A DNA stretch of 64,000 nucleotides from Acidimicrobiia bacterium (GCA_027494135.1 JAOSJK010000001.1:1405378-1469377), one strand, 5' to 3'. Counted from the stretch's first letter, positions 49,805-58,862 are shown. Translations and numbers: made by a program. The notes: generated from the letters alone by a model not told the origin.

Positions 49805-50671
49805 ATGATCAAGAACACGGCCAAGACCTTCGTCCTCCTTGCAGCGCTCGGCGGCCTGCTGATGGGCGTCGGAGCGATCTTCGGGGGCCGCGGCGGGCTG
49901 ATGATCGGCCTCGTGCTCGGCCTGCTCATGGTCGGCGGCTCGTACTGGTTCTCCGACTCGCTCGCCGTCAAGTCGGCACGTGCGGTGGAGGTAGACGCGA
50001 CGCAGGCCCCCCGGCTCCACGCGATCGTGAGCGACCTGACCATGCGCGCCGGGATGCCGATGCCCCGGCTCTTCGTGGCGCCGAGTGACCAGCCGAACGC
50101 CTTCGCGACCGGGCGCAACGAGCGTCGCGCCGCGGTCGCGGTCACGCAGGGCCTGCTGAAGGTGGTCGACGAGGACGAGCTGCGCGGCGTACTGGCCCAC
50201 GAGCTCGCGCATGTGCGCCACCGAGACATCCTCATCGGGTCGGTGGCAGCGGCGGTCGCGATGGGCATCACCTTCGCCGCGCGCATGGCCATGTGGGGGG
50301 CCATGCTCGGTGGCGGCCGCGACGACGACGACAACATCGTGGGGCTGCTCGCCATGGTCATCCTCGCACCGATAGCAGCGATGCTCCTGCAGATGGCCAT
50401 CTCGCGCTCGCGCGAGTACGAGGCCGATCGTGCAGGCGCAGCACTGGCGGGGAGCGGCGAACCGCTGGCTCGTGCACTGGAGAAGCTCGAGGCGTACTCG
50501 CGGCGCGTTCCCATGCGGGTCGACCCGGCGCAGGCGAGCGCGTACATCGTCAATCCACTGGCCGGCGGGAGGGTGCGCTTCGCGTCGCTCTTCCGGACGC
50601 ATCCGCCGACCGAGGAGCGGGTGGCGCGGCTACGGGCGTCGGCGCCGGCCCCCAGCAGGTCGCTCCCGTAG
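49805..50671 (+). CDS. htpX: Membrane-bound M48 zinc metalloprotease
   Basis: Degrades misfolded membrane proteins. 288 residues from ATG 49805 (AGAGGG upstream). Seen: two N-terminal helices, the zinc-binding HELAH (H132, E133, H136), a further hydrophobic region, and REYEADRAG with the third ligand E204. A longer in-frame start at 49763 is less likely. Intact. Convergent with yajQ. Confidence 0.94.
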   Translation: MIKNTAKTFVLLAALGGLLMGVGAIFGGRGGLMIGLVLGLLMVGGSYWFSDSLAVKSARAVEVDATQAPRLHAIVSDLTMRAGMPMPRLFVAPSDQPNAFATGRNERRAAVAVTQGLLKVVDEDELRGVLAHELAHVRHRDILIGSVAAAVAMGITFAARMAMWGAMLGGGRDDDDNIVGLLAMVILAPIAAMLLQMAISRSREYEADRAGAALAGSGEPLARALEKLEAYSRRVPMRVDPAQASAYIVNPLAGGRVRFASLFRTHPPTEERVARLRASAPAPSRSLP

Positions 50672-50726
50672 CGGGCGCCGCCGCGCGGGAGCCTCGGGAA
50701 CGCGCCGGAGTCGGTTGCGAGCGGCG

Positions 50727-51215
50727 TCAGTCGCGGAAGTTCGTGAACTGCAGAGGAATGCCGAAGTCGTGCTCGCGCATGGCCTGGATGGCCGCCTGCA
50801 GGTCGTCGCGCTTCTTCCCCTGGATACGGAGCTGGTCACCCTGCACCTGGTGCTGCACGCCCTTGAGCCCGAGACCCTTCACGAACTTGCCGATCTCGCG
50901 GGCCTTCTCGGAGGAGATCCCGACGTTGAGCGTCACGGTCTGACGGGCGGTCCCCTTCGTGGCCTCCTCGACGTTGCCGTACGAGAGGGCCTTCAGCGAG
51001 ACCTTCCGCCTGACGAGCTTCTCCTCGAGAACCTGGACCAGAGCGCGCAGGCGGTCATCCGTGGCCGAGTGCAGCTCGATCGTCTTGTCGGCGAGCTCGA
51101 TCGTCGTATCCGTGCCCTTGAAGTCGAACCGGGTGCTGACCTCGCGGTGGGCCTGGTCGACGGCGTTTCGGACCTCTTGCATATCGACTTCGGAGACGAC
51201 GTCGAAGGTCGGCAC
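50727..51215 (-). CDS. YajQ-family nucleotide-binding protein
   Basis: A 162-residue cytoplasmic protein of the YajQ family, implicated in c-di-GMP or RNA binding in some bacteria. Seen: FDVVSEVDMQEVRNAVDQA, TRFDFKGT and VQGDQLRIQGKKRDDLQ, family signatures. GTG 51215 preceded by GGGAGAG is chosen over an upstream ATG because the conserved region starts at residue 3. Divergent from tRNA-Tyr. Confidence 0.93.
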   Translation of the reverse strand: MPTFDVVSEVDMQEVRNAVDQAHREVSTRFDFKGTDTTIELADKTIELHSATDDRLRALVQVLEEKLVRRKVSLKALSYGNVEEATKGTARQTVTLNVGISSEKAREIGKFVKGLGLKGVQHQVQGDQLRIQGKKRDDLQAAIQAMREHDFGIPLQFTNFRD

Positions 51216-51254
51216 TGTGCTCTCCCGGCAGGTCTGGAAAATGAGGTGCACTGC

Positions 51255-51260
51255 TATCGT
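51255..51260 (+). promoter_or_regulatory. Candidate -10 element of tRNA-Tyr
   Basis: TATCGT in the context TGCTATCGTA, nine bases before the tRNA. The -35 match (TCTGGA at 51233-51238) is weak. Similar CTATNCT elements precede tRNA-Thr, tRNA-Trp and rpoB. Confidence 0.25.
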
Positions 51261-51268
51261 ACGCACAG

Positions 51269-51351
51269 GGGTCGGTACCCGAGTGGCCAAAGGGGACGGG
51301 CTGTAAACCCGTTGCGTTATCGCTACGTTGGTTCGAATCCAACCCGGCCCA
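51269..51351 (+). tRNA. tRNA-Tyr (GTA)
   Basis: 83 bases, with the long variable arm expected for bacterial tRNA-Tyr. Acceptor GGGTCGG pairs with CCGGCCC; the anticodon loop is CTGTAAA; the T arm is GTTGG-TTCGAAT-CCAAC. The CCA end is not encoded. Confidence 0.95.
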
Positions 51352-51394
51352 CGCGCTCCCCGCCTCCCGGGCGGGGAGCCTTCGCGATGGGCGT

Positions 51395-51889
51395 CTACAG
51401 CATCCGCTGCATCAGCACGACGTCGAGCCAGCGGCCCTGCTTCCGCCCGACCTCTCGCTCCACCCCGATGCGTTCGAAGCCGCAGCCGGCGTGAAGGGCT
51501 ATCGAGGCCTCGTGGCCGTCGACGATGCGTGCGATGAGGGAGTGGAACCCGTGTGCGCGGGCCAGCCGGACGAGCTCCTCGAGGATGACGGCCCCTACGC
51601 CTCGACCCCGCCAGTCGCGGCGGACGTAGACGGAGTCCTCGACCGTCGGCGCGTAGGCGGGCCTGGGGCGGTAGGCGGTCAGCGATCCGAATCCGACCAC
51701 CTCGTCGTCCCCGGTCACTGCCACGACCGCAGGGTGGCCGCCCGAGTGCTCGTGGATCCAGGCGGTCTGCTCGTCGAGGCTGCGGGGAACGAGGTCGAAG
51801 GTGACAGTCGACTCGAGTACCTCGAGGTTGTAGATCGCCCGAATGGAGTCGGCGTCGCCGGGCGCAGCGAGGCGGGGCGTCACCGTCAT
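51395..51889 (-). CDS. GNAT acetyltransferase, phosphinothricin-acetyltransferase-like
   Basis: 164 residues. Seen: an N-terminal AIYNLEVLESTVTFD and the acetyl-CoA loop VRRDWRGRGVGAVILEELV, then GCGFERIGVEREVGRKQGRW, a C-terminal pattern common in the PAT/YncA subgroup, which acetylates amines such as phosphinothricin or methionine sulfoximine. The substrate here is unknown. It lies on the opposite strand between tRNA-Tyr and tRNA-Thr. Confidence 0.85.
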   Translation of the reverse strand: MTVTPRLAAPGDADSIRAIYNLEVLESTVTFDLVPRSLDEQTAWIHEHSGGHPAVVAVTGDDEVVGFGSLTAYRPRPAYAPTVEDSVYVRRDWRGRGVGAVILEELVRLARAHGFHSLIARIVDGHEASIALHAGCGFERIGVEREVGRKQGRWLDVVLMQRML

Positions 51890-51963
51890 GGATGCCGAAA
51901 CTAGTCGCGGCCGGCCGGGATGCCGGCGCCTCCCACCCCTCCGAGGGTCGCCGGGCGGTCGGC

Positions 51964-51969
51964 TATTCT
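51964..51969 (+). promoter_or_regulatory. Candidate -10 element of the tRNA-Thr/tRNA-Met/tuf unit
   Basis: TATTCT, ten bases before tRNA-Thr, so transcription would begin close to the tRNA 5' end. No clear -35 hexamer is visible. Confidence 0.3.
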
Positions 51970-51979
51970 TTCCGGGCCC

Positions 51980-52052
51980 GCCCCCTTAGCTCAGTCGGCA
52001 GAGCACTTCCATGGTAAGGAAGGGGTCTACGGTTCGAGTCCGTAAGGGGGCT
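51980..52052 (+). tRNA. tRNA-Thr (GGT)
   Basis: 73 bases. Acceptor GCCCCCT pairs with AGGGGGC; anticodon stem CTTCC/GGAAG with loop ATGGTAA; T arm TACGG-TTCGAGT-CCGTA. Confidence 0.95.
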
Positions 52053-52078
52053 CTGGACGGCGCCTCGGCGTCGTCCGT

Positions 52079-52152
52079 GGCGGAGTAGCTCAGGTGGTCA
52101 GAGCACACGGCTCATAATCGTGTTGTCGCGGGTTCGAGTCCCGCCTCCGCTA
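52079..52152 (+). tRNA. tRNA-Met (CAT), elongator type
   Basis: 74 bases. The anticodon loop is CTCATAA; T arm GCGGG-TTCGAGT-CCCGC; acceptor GGCGGAG pairs with CTCCGCT, leaving a G-U at position 1-72. The Tyr-Thr-Met-tuf order is typical of this region in many bacteria. A CAT anticodon could also be tRNA-Ile2, but the body resembles elongator Met. Confidence 0.85.
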
Positions 52153-52238
52153 CTCGGCCCCGGCCAAGGGGCCGTCGCTGTCTACAGGTAGCACGACGGC
52201 CGGCGCCGTCACCACCGACAAGGAGTTGAGGTAGTCCG

Positions 52239-53425
52239 ATGGCCAAGGAGAAGTTCGAGCGGACGAAGCCGCATCTGAACATCGGGACGATTGGTCATAT
52301 TGACCATGGGAAGACGACGTTGACGGCGGCGATCACGAAGGTGTTGGCGTCGCGGAATCCGGGTGTGTCGTTCACGGCGTTCGATCAGATCGACAAGGCG
52401 CCTGAGGAGAAGGCGCGGGGGATCACGATCTCGATCGCGCATGTGGAGTACGAGACGGATAATCGGCATTACGCGCATGTGGATTGTCCGGGGCATGCGG
52501 ATTACATCAAGAACATGATCACTGGTGCTGCTCAGATGGATGGGGCGATTCTGGTGGTGGCTGCGACTGATGGTCCGATGCCTCAGACTCGTGAGCATGT
52601 TCTTCTGGCGCGTCAGGTGGGTGTGCCGTCGTTGGTGGTGGCGTTGAACAAGGCTGACATGGTCGATGATGAGGAGATCTTGGAGCTGGTGGAGCTCGAG
52701 GTCCGTGAGCTGTTGAGTGAGTACGAGTTCCCTGGCGATGATGTTCCGGTGGTTCGGGTGTCGGCGTTGAAGGCGCTCGAGGGTGATGAGGCGTGGGCGC
52801 AGGGCATCGTGGATCTGATGGATGCGGTCGATTCGTTCATTGTCGAGCCGGTGCGTGATGTGGATAAGCCGTTCTTGATGCCGATCGAGGATGTGTTCAC
52901 GATCACGGGGCGTGGGACTGTGGTTACGGGTCGTGTTGAGCGTGGGATCGTGCATGTGGGTGACGAGATCGAGATCGTGGGGTTGAGGGATACGTCCAAG
53001 ACGGTGTGTACGGGTGTGGAGATGTTCCGCAAGCTTCTCGATGAGGGGCGTGCGGGTGACAATGTGGGTGCGTTGTTGCGGGGGACGAAGAAAGAGGATG
53101 TGGAGCGGGGCCAGGTGCTCGCGAAGCCTGGGAGCATCACGCCGCATACTGATTTCACGGCGCAGGTGTATGTGTTGACGAAGGAGGGGGGGGGCCGTCA
53201 CACGCCGTTCTTCGCTAACTATCACCCGCAGTTCTATTTCCGTACGACGGATGTGACGGGCACGATCGGGTTGCCTGAGGGGACCGAGATGGTGATGCCT
53301 GGTGACAACACCGAGATGACGGTGTCGTTGGGTAAGCCGATCGCGATGGAGGAGGGCCTGCGGTTTGCGATCCGTGAGGGTGGCCGTACCGTGGCGCGGG
53401 CCGGGTCGTCAAGATCATCAAGTAG
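52239..53425 (+). CDS. tuf: Elongation factor Tu, frameshifted at the 3' end
   Basis: Delivers aminoacyl-tRNA to the ribosome. About 396 residues; ATG follows AAGGAG. Seen: [27 protein letters not shown] and NKADMVDD, the GTP-binding motifs. Near 53392-53398 one G is missing; the repaired end reads [13 protein letters not shown] and stops at 53425. The coding sequence uses many G/T-ending codons (GAT, GGT, CAT, TTG, GTG), unlike the C-rich third positions of neighbouring genes. Confidence 0.95.
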
Positions 53426-53500
53426 CCGGTAGCGTCCGGCGGCCCGCCGGCGAGCGAACGGCGGCGGGGTCCGAGGCAGGTAGAGAGCGAGCGAGTAAGA

Positions 53501-53662
53501 ATGGCAAGCGACAAGCGCGTCAAGATCACGCTGGCCTGCGAAGACTGCAAGCGGCGCAACTACATCACGATGAAGTCGAAGATCAACGACCGGGACCGCA
53601 TCGAGATGAAGAAGTACTGCCGCTTCGACCGCAGGCACACACTCCACAAGGAGACCCGCTAG
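53501..53662 (+). CDS. rpmG: Ribosomal protein L33
   Basis: A 53-residue small basic ribosomal protein. Seen: [16 protein letters not shown] and [18 protein letters not shown], with the two cysteine pairs (C13/C16 and one in KKYC) partly kept in place of the full four-Cys zinc ribbon. It lies 75 bases after tuf, as in many genomes. Confidence 0.95.
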   Translation: MASDKRVKITLACEDCKRRNYITMKSKINDRDRIEMKKYCRFDRRHTLHKETR

Positions 53663-53709
53663 CCCGTCGGGGTGGTTCTGCGGTGTACGTACCTTTGGTC
53701 CCGCGCCGG

Positions 53710-53729
53710 GCGCTCGCGTTCGCGAGCGC
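53710..53729 (+). terminator. Hairpin downstream of rpmG
   Basis: GCGCTCGCG (53710-53718), two-base loop and CGCGAGCGC (53721-53729), a perfect 9-bp stem 47 bases after rpmG. The following sequence is TTGTG, so any U-tract is weak. It may separate tuf-rpmG from the sigma-factor gene. Confidence 0.4.
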
Positions 53730-53800
53730 TTGTGCGATCGTGACGTAACCTCATCGCAGCGGCGGGAGTCCGAACCCCCGCAACCCGAACGGGAGTGCCC

Positions 53801-54361
53801 GTGGAACAGGCCGAACTGGTCGGCGCAGCGCAGGAAGGCGATCGCCAGGCGTTCGAGGAGCTCGTGCGCCGGACGTACGTCGATACGTTCACGCTCGCCT
53901 GCAGGCTCACGGGGAACCAGGAGGATGCCGGCGACGTGGTGCAGGACACCTACCTCCGGGCATGGCGAGGGATCGGGAGGTTCCGCGGAGAGGCTCAGTT
54001 CTCGACGTGGCTCTACCGGATCACCGCGAATGCCGCGGCGACGCACGTGCGCAAGCGGTACAGGCATGCCGCCGAGCCGTTCGACGACCTGAACGAGCCG
54101 GCCGAGGAGTACCCCGACACCCTGCCGGAGGCCGCTGCGGAGTCGGGGGAGCTGCTCGAGCGGCTGGCCACGGCCGTCGCAGCGCTTCCGCCGAAGCTGC
54201 GTGCGTTGGTGGTCCTGAAGGATGTGTACGGCCTGCCCCACGACGAGATCGCCGAGGAGCTCGGGATCTCGGTAGCGGCGGCGAAGGTCCGCCTTCACCG
54301 GGCCAGGCGGCGTCTGCGTGACATGCTCTACGACCAGGGAGAGGAAGCCCATGCGGTGTGA
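53801..54361 (+). CDS. ECF-type RNA polymerase sigma factor
   Basis: About 186 residues. Seen: region 2 with DAGDVVQDTYLRAWRGIGRF and FSTWLYRITANAAATH, and region 4 with LPPKLRALVVLKDVYGLPHD and EIAEELGISVAAAKVRLHRARRR (quoted in two parts). GTG 53801 has GGGAG seven bases upstream; GTG 53795 is an alternative. Overlaps the anti-sigma gene by 11 bases. The regulon is not visible. Confidence 0.92.
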   Translation: MEQAELVGAAQEGDRQAFEELVRRTYVDTFTLACRLTGNQEDAGDVVQDTYLRAWRGIGRFRGEAQFSTWLYRITANAAATHVRKRYRHAAEPFDDLNEPAEEYPDTLPEAAAESGELLERLATAVAALPPKLRALVVLKDVYGLPHDEIAEELGISVAAAKVRLHRARRRLRDMLYDQGEEAHAV

Positions 54362-54701
54362 CGACGTAGCGCCTCTGATGGCCGGTCTGGCCGACAACCC
54401 GGAAGTGCGCGATCTCGCGGTCGAGAAGCACATGGAGACCTGCCTGCGATGCCAGGCGGAGGCTGCCCGGTACAGGCGGATGCTGCGAGGGCTCCGTGAT
54501 CTCCGTGTCCGATACGTGCAGCCGGCGCCCGGCTTCCTCGACGAGCTGCTCGTGGCTCTCGACGAGGCCGCCGATCGCGGCTCCGTGCGCTCGGTCCTCT
54601 CCGGCCGGCGCCTCGCCTACGCCGGGGCCATCGGGGGTACGGCCGTTGCAGCGGTGCTCGTCGCACGGAACCGCCGCAGGTCGCTGAGTCTGGCGGGTTG
54701 A
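54351..54701 (+). CDS. Zinc-binding anti-sigma factor (ZAS type), membrane-anchored
   Basis: 116 residues from ATG 54351. Seen: the HxxxCxxC motif in HMETCLRCQ near residue 28, an amphipathic helical region, and a C-terminal membrane helix LAYAGAIGGTAVAAVLVA. This is the layout of anti-sigma factors that hold an ECF sigma at the membrane. The 11-base overlap with the sigma gene indicates coupled expression. Confidence 0.82.
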   Translation: MRCDDVAPLMAGLADNPEVRDLAVEKHMETCLRCQAEAARYRRMLRGLRDLRVRYVQPAPGFLDELLVALDEAADRGSVRSVLSGRRLAYAGAIGGTAVAAVLVARNRRRSLSLAG

Positions 54702-54736
54702 CCCGAGCCACTCGGCGGTAGCCGGATCTGCGCTGC

Positions 54737-54742
54737 TATCCT
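54737..54742 (+). promoter_or_regulatory. Candidate -10 element of the tRNA-Trp/secE/nusG unit
   Basis: TATCCT, 26 bases before tRNA-Trp. There is a TTGACC at 54698-54703, but the 33-base spacing is too long for it to be the partner. Confidence 0.2.
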
Positions 54743-54768
54743 TCTTACTCCGGCCCCCTCGCGCCCGG

Positions 54769-54841
54769 AGGGCAGTAGCTCAACTGGAAGAGCACCGGTC
54801 TCCAAAACCGGCGGTTGGGGGTTCGAGTCCCTCCTGCCCTG
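54769..54841 (+). tRNA. tRNA-Trp (CCA)
   Basis: 73 bases. Acceptor AGGGCAG pairs with CTGCCCT; anticodon loop CTCCAAA; T arm GGGGG-TTCGAGT-CCCTC with one G-U pair. Precedes secE as in many bacteria. Confidence 0.95.
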
Positions 54842-54886
54842 CTCACCCGCACAGCCGGCCATACAGCGATGCTTCGAGGCGAAGCC

Positions 54887-55164
54887 GTGAACAGACAAGC
54901 GAAGCGCCAGATGGCGAAGTACGGCGCCGACAAGCCGCGCGCGCCCGAACGCAAGGCGTCTCCCCGCTCCGATCGCGCGACCGCGTCGGCCCCGGACAGT
55001 TCATCACCGAGGTCCGTGGTGAGCTCAAGAAGGTGGCGTGGCCGACCCGGCCCGAGGTCCTCAACTCGACCCTGGTCGTCCTGATCGCGGTGACCGTGAT
55101 GACCTCCCTGATCTTCGCCTTCGACTGGGCATCCGCCCGGTTCGTCCTCTTCCTCTTCGACTGA
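54887..55164 (+). CDS. secE: Preprotein translocase subunit SecE, frameshifted
   Basis: An essential single-helix subunit of SecYEG. About 92 residues. The N-terminal part from GTG 54887 reads NRQAKRQMAKYGADKPR; near 54974-54982 one base appears missing, after which the typical GPGQFITEVRGELKKVAWPT and RPEVLNSTLVVLIAVTVMTS follow in another frame to the stop at 55164. Lies between tRNA-Trp and nusG. Confidence 0.9.
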
Positions 55165-55181
55165 CCTGATCGGGCCGACCG

Positions 55182-56003
55182 ATGACTGACTCGACCGACA
55201 ACCCCGACGTCACCAACGTCACCGACGACCACGCCGCCGAGGCGGAGAGGTCTGCAGTGGCGCTCCTCGGCGCGCCCGGCGGGACGGTGACCGACGCCTC
55301 GTCCGACGAGTCGGGCGAGGGGCCGGCCGAGCCGGCCCCCGAGGGTGCGGACTCCGCGACCGACGGACGCCCGTCCCTCGACGCCGATGCCGAGTTGCTC
55401 GAGGTCGCGGCCGATGAGGAGTCCGAGCCCGCGCCCCCTTCGTCGTCGCCATTCGACCGCGAGGGCGACTGGTACGTCGTCCACACCTACGCCGGCTACG
55501 AGAACAAGGTGAAGCAGAACCTCGCGAGCCGTGTCCGATCGATGAACGTCGAGGAGAACATCTTCGAGGTGGTCATCCCGATGGAGGATGTCATCGAGTT
55601 CAAGGGTGGCCGAAAGGTGGTCGTCCAGAAGAAGGTCTTTCCCGGGTACCTGCTCGTGCGGATGGATCTCGACGACAGCTCCTGGTACGTCGTGCGCAAC
55701 ACGCCCGGCGTTACGGGGTTCGTGGGGAGCGGAGCCAGGCCGACGCCGCTCTCGCGTCGCGAGGTCGAGGACATCCTCGGTGCGGGTGACGTCGACGAGG
55801 GCCCTGCGGTCGAGAAGAAGGCGCGCCCCCGGCTCGAGTACGAGGTGGGCGAGCAGGTACGGGTGGTCACAGGTCCGTTCGCCGACTTCAACGGCCTCAT
55901 CAGCGAGATCGACGTCGATCGTTCCAAGCTGAAGGTGCTGGTGAACATCTTCGGGCGCGAGACGCCCGTGGAGCTCGAGTTCGGCGACGTGGCGAAGCTC
56001 TAG
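55182..56003 (+). CDS. nusG: Transcription antitermination factor NusG
   Basis: 273 residues. Seen: an acidic, disordered N-terminal extension of about 95 residues, then the NGN domain ([33 protein letters not shown] and [11 protein letters not shown]) and a C-terminal KOW domain ([18 protein letters not shown]). The extension is common in actinobacterial NusG. 17 bases after secE. Confidence 0.96.
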   Translation: MTDSTDNPDVTNVTDDHAAEAERSAVALLGAPGGTVTDASSDESGEGPAEPAPEGADSATDGRPSLDADAELLEVAADEESEPAPPSSSPFDREGDWYVVHTYAGYENKVKQNLASRVRSMNVEENIFEVVIPMEDVIEFKGGRKVVVQKKVFPGYLLVRMDLDDSSWYVVRNTPGVTGFVGSGARPTPLSRREVEDILGAGDVDEGPAVEKKARPRLEYEVGEQVRVVTGPFADFNGLISEIDVDRSKLKVLVNIFGRETPVELEFGDVAKL

Positions 56004-56004
56004 A

Positions 56005-56252
56005 AGCGGTCTGGTCAGTGCGGCCGGTGGAGAGCCGGGTCCGAGTCAGCGAGTGAGCGAGTAGGTGCGGCGAGCGGAGCGAGCTCGCCAGGGAACGAGC
56101 GGTCTGGTCAGTGCGGCCGGTGGAGAGCCGGGTCCGAGTCAGCGAGTGAGCGAGTAGGTGCGGCGAGCGGAGCGAGCTCGCCAGGGAACGAGCGGTCTGG
56201 TCAGTGCGGCCGGTGGAGAGCCGGGTCCGAGTCAGCGAGTGAGCGAGTAGGT
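56005..56252 (+). repeat. 93-bp tandem repeat, 2.7 copies, upstream of rplK
   Basis: Identical copies start at 56005, 56098 and 56191; the third is cut after 62 bases, exactly at the rplK start. Each full copy contains a 7-bp stem hairpin, GGCGAGC/GCTCGCC (56069-56089 and 56162-56182), and the purine-rich AGCGAGTGAGCGAGTAGGT that serves as the rplK leader in the last copy. In copies one and two the bases at the ATG position are GCG, so no start codon is duplicated. Confidence 0.92.
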
Positions 56253-56681
56253 ATGGCGAAGAAGAAGGTTGCAGCGGTCGTGCGGATTCAGATCGACGCG
56301 GGGGCGGCCACGCCGGCCCCGCCGGTCGGTACGGCGCTGGGTCCGCACGGGATCAACATCATGGACTTCTGCAAGGCGTACAACGCACAGACGGAGGCGC
56401 AGCGCGGGACGGTGATACCGGCGGAGATCACGATCTTCGATGACCGGTCCTTCACCTTCATCACGAAGACCCCGCCCACGGCGAAGCTGATCGCGAAGGC
56501 TGCCGGCCTCGAGAAGGGCTCGTCGACACCGCGCAGAGAGATCGCCGGCTCGGTCACGCGGAGCCAGGTGCGTGAGATCGCAGCCATCAAGATGCCCGAC
56601 ATCAATGCGGTCGACGAGGAAGGGGCGATGGCCCAGGTCGCCGGGACCGCTCGTTCGATGGGCATCGACGTAGTCGACTGA
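56253..56681 (+). CDS. rplK: Ribosomal protein L11
   Basis: 142 residues, complete. Seen: [20 protein letters not shown], the Pro-rich loop of the N-terminal domain, and the rRNA-binding C-terminal domain with GTARSMGI. The start codon follows the third partial 93-bp repeat directly, so the repeat supplies the ribosome-binding region. Confidence 0.97.
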   Translation: MAKKKVAAVVRIQIDAGAATPAPPVGTALGPHGINIMDFCKAYNAQTEAQRGTVIPAEITIFDDRSFTFITKTPPTAKLIAKAAGLEKGSSTPRREIAGSVTRSQVREIAAIKMPDINAVDEEGAMAQVAGTARSMGIDVVD

Positions 56682-56771
56682 TACCGCCGGCGCCGCCAGG
56701 TGCGCCCACCCCGGCCGGATGACCTCGCCGGCCGACCAGGGAGACGAGGGACCGACCGGAGAGGAAGGGAA

Positions 56772-57470
56772 GTGGCCGCAAAGGGCAAGAAGTCTGCCGA
56801 CGCCGCCCGTCGCTACGACCGGGAGCGTCTGCACGAACCCTCCGAGGCGCTCGAGATCGTCAAGAGCATCTCGAATCGCAACTTCGACGAGACCGTCGAC
56901 GTCGCGTTCCGCCTCGGTGTCGATCCCCGCAAAGCAGAGCAGATGCTGCGCGGCACCGTCTCACTCCCAGCCGGTACGGGCAAGGCAGTGAGGGTCGCGG
57001 TCTTCGCCGAAGGCGATGCGGCCCGCGACGCCGAAGCAGCGGGTGCCGATGTGGTCGGCGATGACGACCTCGTCGCGAGGGTCCAAGGCGGCTTCCTCGA
57101 CTTCGACGTGGCGATCGCAACGCCCGATCTCATGGGCAAGGTCGGCAAGCTGGGGAGGGTCCTCGGCCCACGCGGACTGATGCCGAATCCGAAGACCGGA
57201 ACCGTCACGACCGAAGTCGGCAAGGCCGTGGACGAGTTCAAGGGCGGGAAGGTCGAGTACCGAACCGACCGGAACGGCAACGTGCACGTACCCCTCGGGA
57301 AGGTCAGCTTCACTCCCGAAGACCTGCTCAGGAACTACGGGGCGGTCCTAGACGAGATCATGCGGGCGAAGCCGGCCTCGGCGAAGGGGCGCTACATCAA
57401 GGGGATCTCCGTCTCCTCGACGATGGGCCCCGGCGTTCGGGTGTCGACGGAGGCACGAGCCGACGACTGA
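56772..57470 (+). CDS. rplA: Ribosomal protein L1
   Basis: 232 residues from GTG 56772, preceded by AGGAAGGGA. Seen: the signature [16 protein letters not shown] and the N-terminal SADAARRYD stretch. Intact. The gene lies 90 bases after rplK. Confidence 0.96.
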   Translation: MAAKGKKSADAARRYDRERLHEPSEALEIVKSISNRNFDETVDVAFRLGVDPRKAEQMLRGTVSLPAGTGKAVRVAVFAEGDAARDAEAAGADVVGDDDLVARVQGGFLDFDVAIATPDLMGKVGKLGRVLGPRGLMPNPKTGTVTTEVGKAVDEFKGGKVEYRTDRNGNVHVPLGKVSFTPEDLLRNYGAVLDEIMRAKPASAKGRYIKGISVSSTMGPGVRVSTEARADD

Positions 57471-57489
57471 TCGCTGCGCCCGCTAGGCT

Positions 57490-57660
57490 GCACGACTGAC
57501 ATCTCCATAGCCACAGACCTCCGGTCCCGAGGGATAACGGGCCACGGCCCACCGGAGCAGGCGAACCTGAAGGTGCGCTGTCATGCGCGCCGTCCGGGGC
57601 GCCTCTGTGGCGCCCCGGCGTCGCGTCCGGGGTAGGGCACGTCCGGCGAGGGCGTCCGAG
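57490..57660 (+). promoter_or_regulatory. Probable L10 leader (autoregulatory RNA) of rplJL
   Basis: The 210-base gap before rplJ contains complementary CTCCGGT and ACCGGAG stretches around GGGATAACGGGCC, and a strong hairpin with arms CCGGGGCGCC (57594-57603) and GGCGCCCCGG (57609-57618) around TCTGT. L10 leaders bound by the L10-L12 complex occupy this position in many bacteria. The match is by position and structure, not by a model search. Confidence 0.5.
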
Positions 57661-57680
57661 GAAGAGCGACGAGGAGCAAG

Positions 57681-58390
57681 ATGCCAACCAAGGCCGACGA
57701 GCAGAGCGAGCAGATTCGGCGCAAGGCCGCGGTCGTCGAGGAGATCCGGGCGAAGCTGGCCGGCTCGGACGCCGCGCTTCTCACCGAGTATCGCGGCCTG
57801 ACGGTGACGGAGATCGCGGGTCTGCGCGACGTGCTGAGGCCGACGGCGACCGAGTACAAGGTCTTCAAGAACACGCTGGCGCGACGTGCGGCGCAGGAGG
57901 CGGGTCTCGACGAGCTGATCCCCATGCTCGAGGGGCCGGTCGCGATCGCTTTCATCCAGGGTGACGCTGTCCCTGCGGCGAAGGCGCTTCGTGACTACGC
58001 GAAGGCCACACCCGCCCTCCAGATCAAGGGTGGCCTGCTGGGGCCGCGGATTCTCTTCGTCGACGACGTCGAGGCACTAGCCGATCTTCCGCCACGCGAC
58101 ATCCTCCTCGCCCGTCTCGCTGCCGGGATGCAGGCGCCGCTCACGAAGGCCGCCGGGCTCTTCCAGGCCTTCACACGAAACATGGCCTACGGGGTGAAGG
58201 CACTGATCGACCTGCGCATCGAGTCAGGCGAGGTGCCGCCGGCGAGTGACGATGTCTCGGCGGAGGTAGACGACGAGGCCGTGCCGGCCACCGCGGAGAT
58301 CGGCTCTGCCGAGGATCGGCGGAGTCCGAGAGCCCGCCGGAGGAGACGGGCACAGAAGCGTCCACCGAGGAAGGCTCGGCCGAGAGCTGA
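57681..58390 (+). CDS. rplJ: Ribosomal protein L10, frameshifted near the C-terminus
   Basis: Base of the ribosomal stalk. About 236 residues. Seen: AALLTEYRGLTVTEIAGLRD and the L12-binding C-terminal helix region. Near 58311-58316 the frame changes; the repaired acidic tail (SAESESPPEETGTEASTEE) ends at 58390. The uncorrected reading gives an unlikely Arg-rich tail. The ATG follows GAGGAG. Confidence 0.93.
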
Positions 58391-58475
58391 GCGCCAGATG
58401 TCACGGAAGGCGTTGCCGTCGTAGGGCGGCGACACACGAGACCGCCTCGTCAGAGGCTGCGAAGGAGAACCCGAG

Positions 58476-58862
58476 ATGGCGAACATGAGCGCACCCGAGT
58501 TGCTCGAGGTGTTCAAGAACATGACTGTCCTCGAGCTGAACGAGTTCCTGAAGGCGTTCGAGGAGGAGTTCGGGGTCACCGCAGCAGCACCCGCCGCCGT
58601 GACGCAGGTAGTGGCCGCGGGCGGCGAGGCGGCTCCGGCGGCCGTCCAGGACGAGTTCGATGTGGTCTTGGTCGCGGCCGGTGACAAGAAGATCCAGGTC
58701 ATCAAGGAGGTCAGGGCACTCGTCAGCGGCCTCGGCCTGAAGGAGGCCAAGGATCTCGTCGACAACGCCCCGAAGCCGGTCCTGGAGAAGGTGTCGAAGG
58801 AAGACGCCGACAAGGCGAAGGCCCAGCTGGAGGAGGCCGGCGCGACCGTGGAGCTGAAGTAG
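58476..58862 (+). CDS. rplL: Ribosomal protein L7/L12
   Basis: 128 residues, complete. Seen: the N-terminal dimerisation helices ([19 protein letters not shown]), an Ala-rich hinge and the C-terminal domain with [20 protein letters not shown]. 85 bases after the repaired rplJ stop. Confidence 0.97.
   Translation: MANMSAPELLEVFKNMTVLELNEFLKAFEEEFGVTAAAPAAVTQVVAAGGEAAPAAVQDEFDVVLVAAGDKKIQVIKEVRALVSGLGLKEAKDLVDNAPKPVLEKVSKEDADKAKAQLEEAGATVELK

Noticed and set aside
47510..50602. 1030-codon minus-strand open frame across the PilX-like and htpX genes
   Set aside because: It is Arg/Gly/Ala-rich, spans two unrelated genes and has no domain motifs; htpX on the plus strand is certain.
52079..52152. 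Initiator tRNA-fMet or tRNA-Ile2 for the CAT tRNA
   Set aside because: The three G-C pairs before the anticodon loop typical of initiators are absent, and the body resembles elongator Met; Ile2 is not fully excluded.
52209..53225. 338-codon minus-strand open frame within tuf
   Set aside because: It arises from the unusual codon use of tuf; the product is Arg/His-rich with no family features.
56005..56252. CRISPR array or a series of 30-codon mini-genes in the 93-bp repeats
   Set aside because: No spacers are present. A 30-codon frame starting at GTG in each copy lacks a ribosome-binding site of its own and is best explained by repeat sequence.
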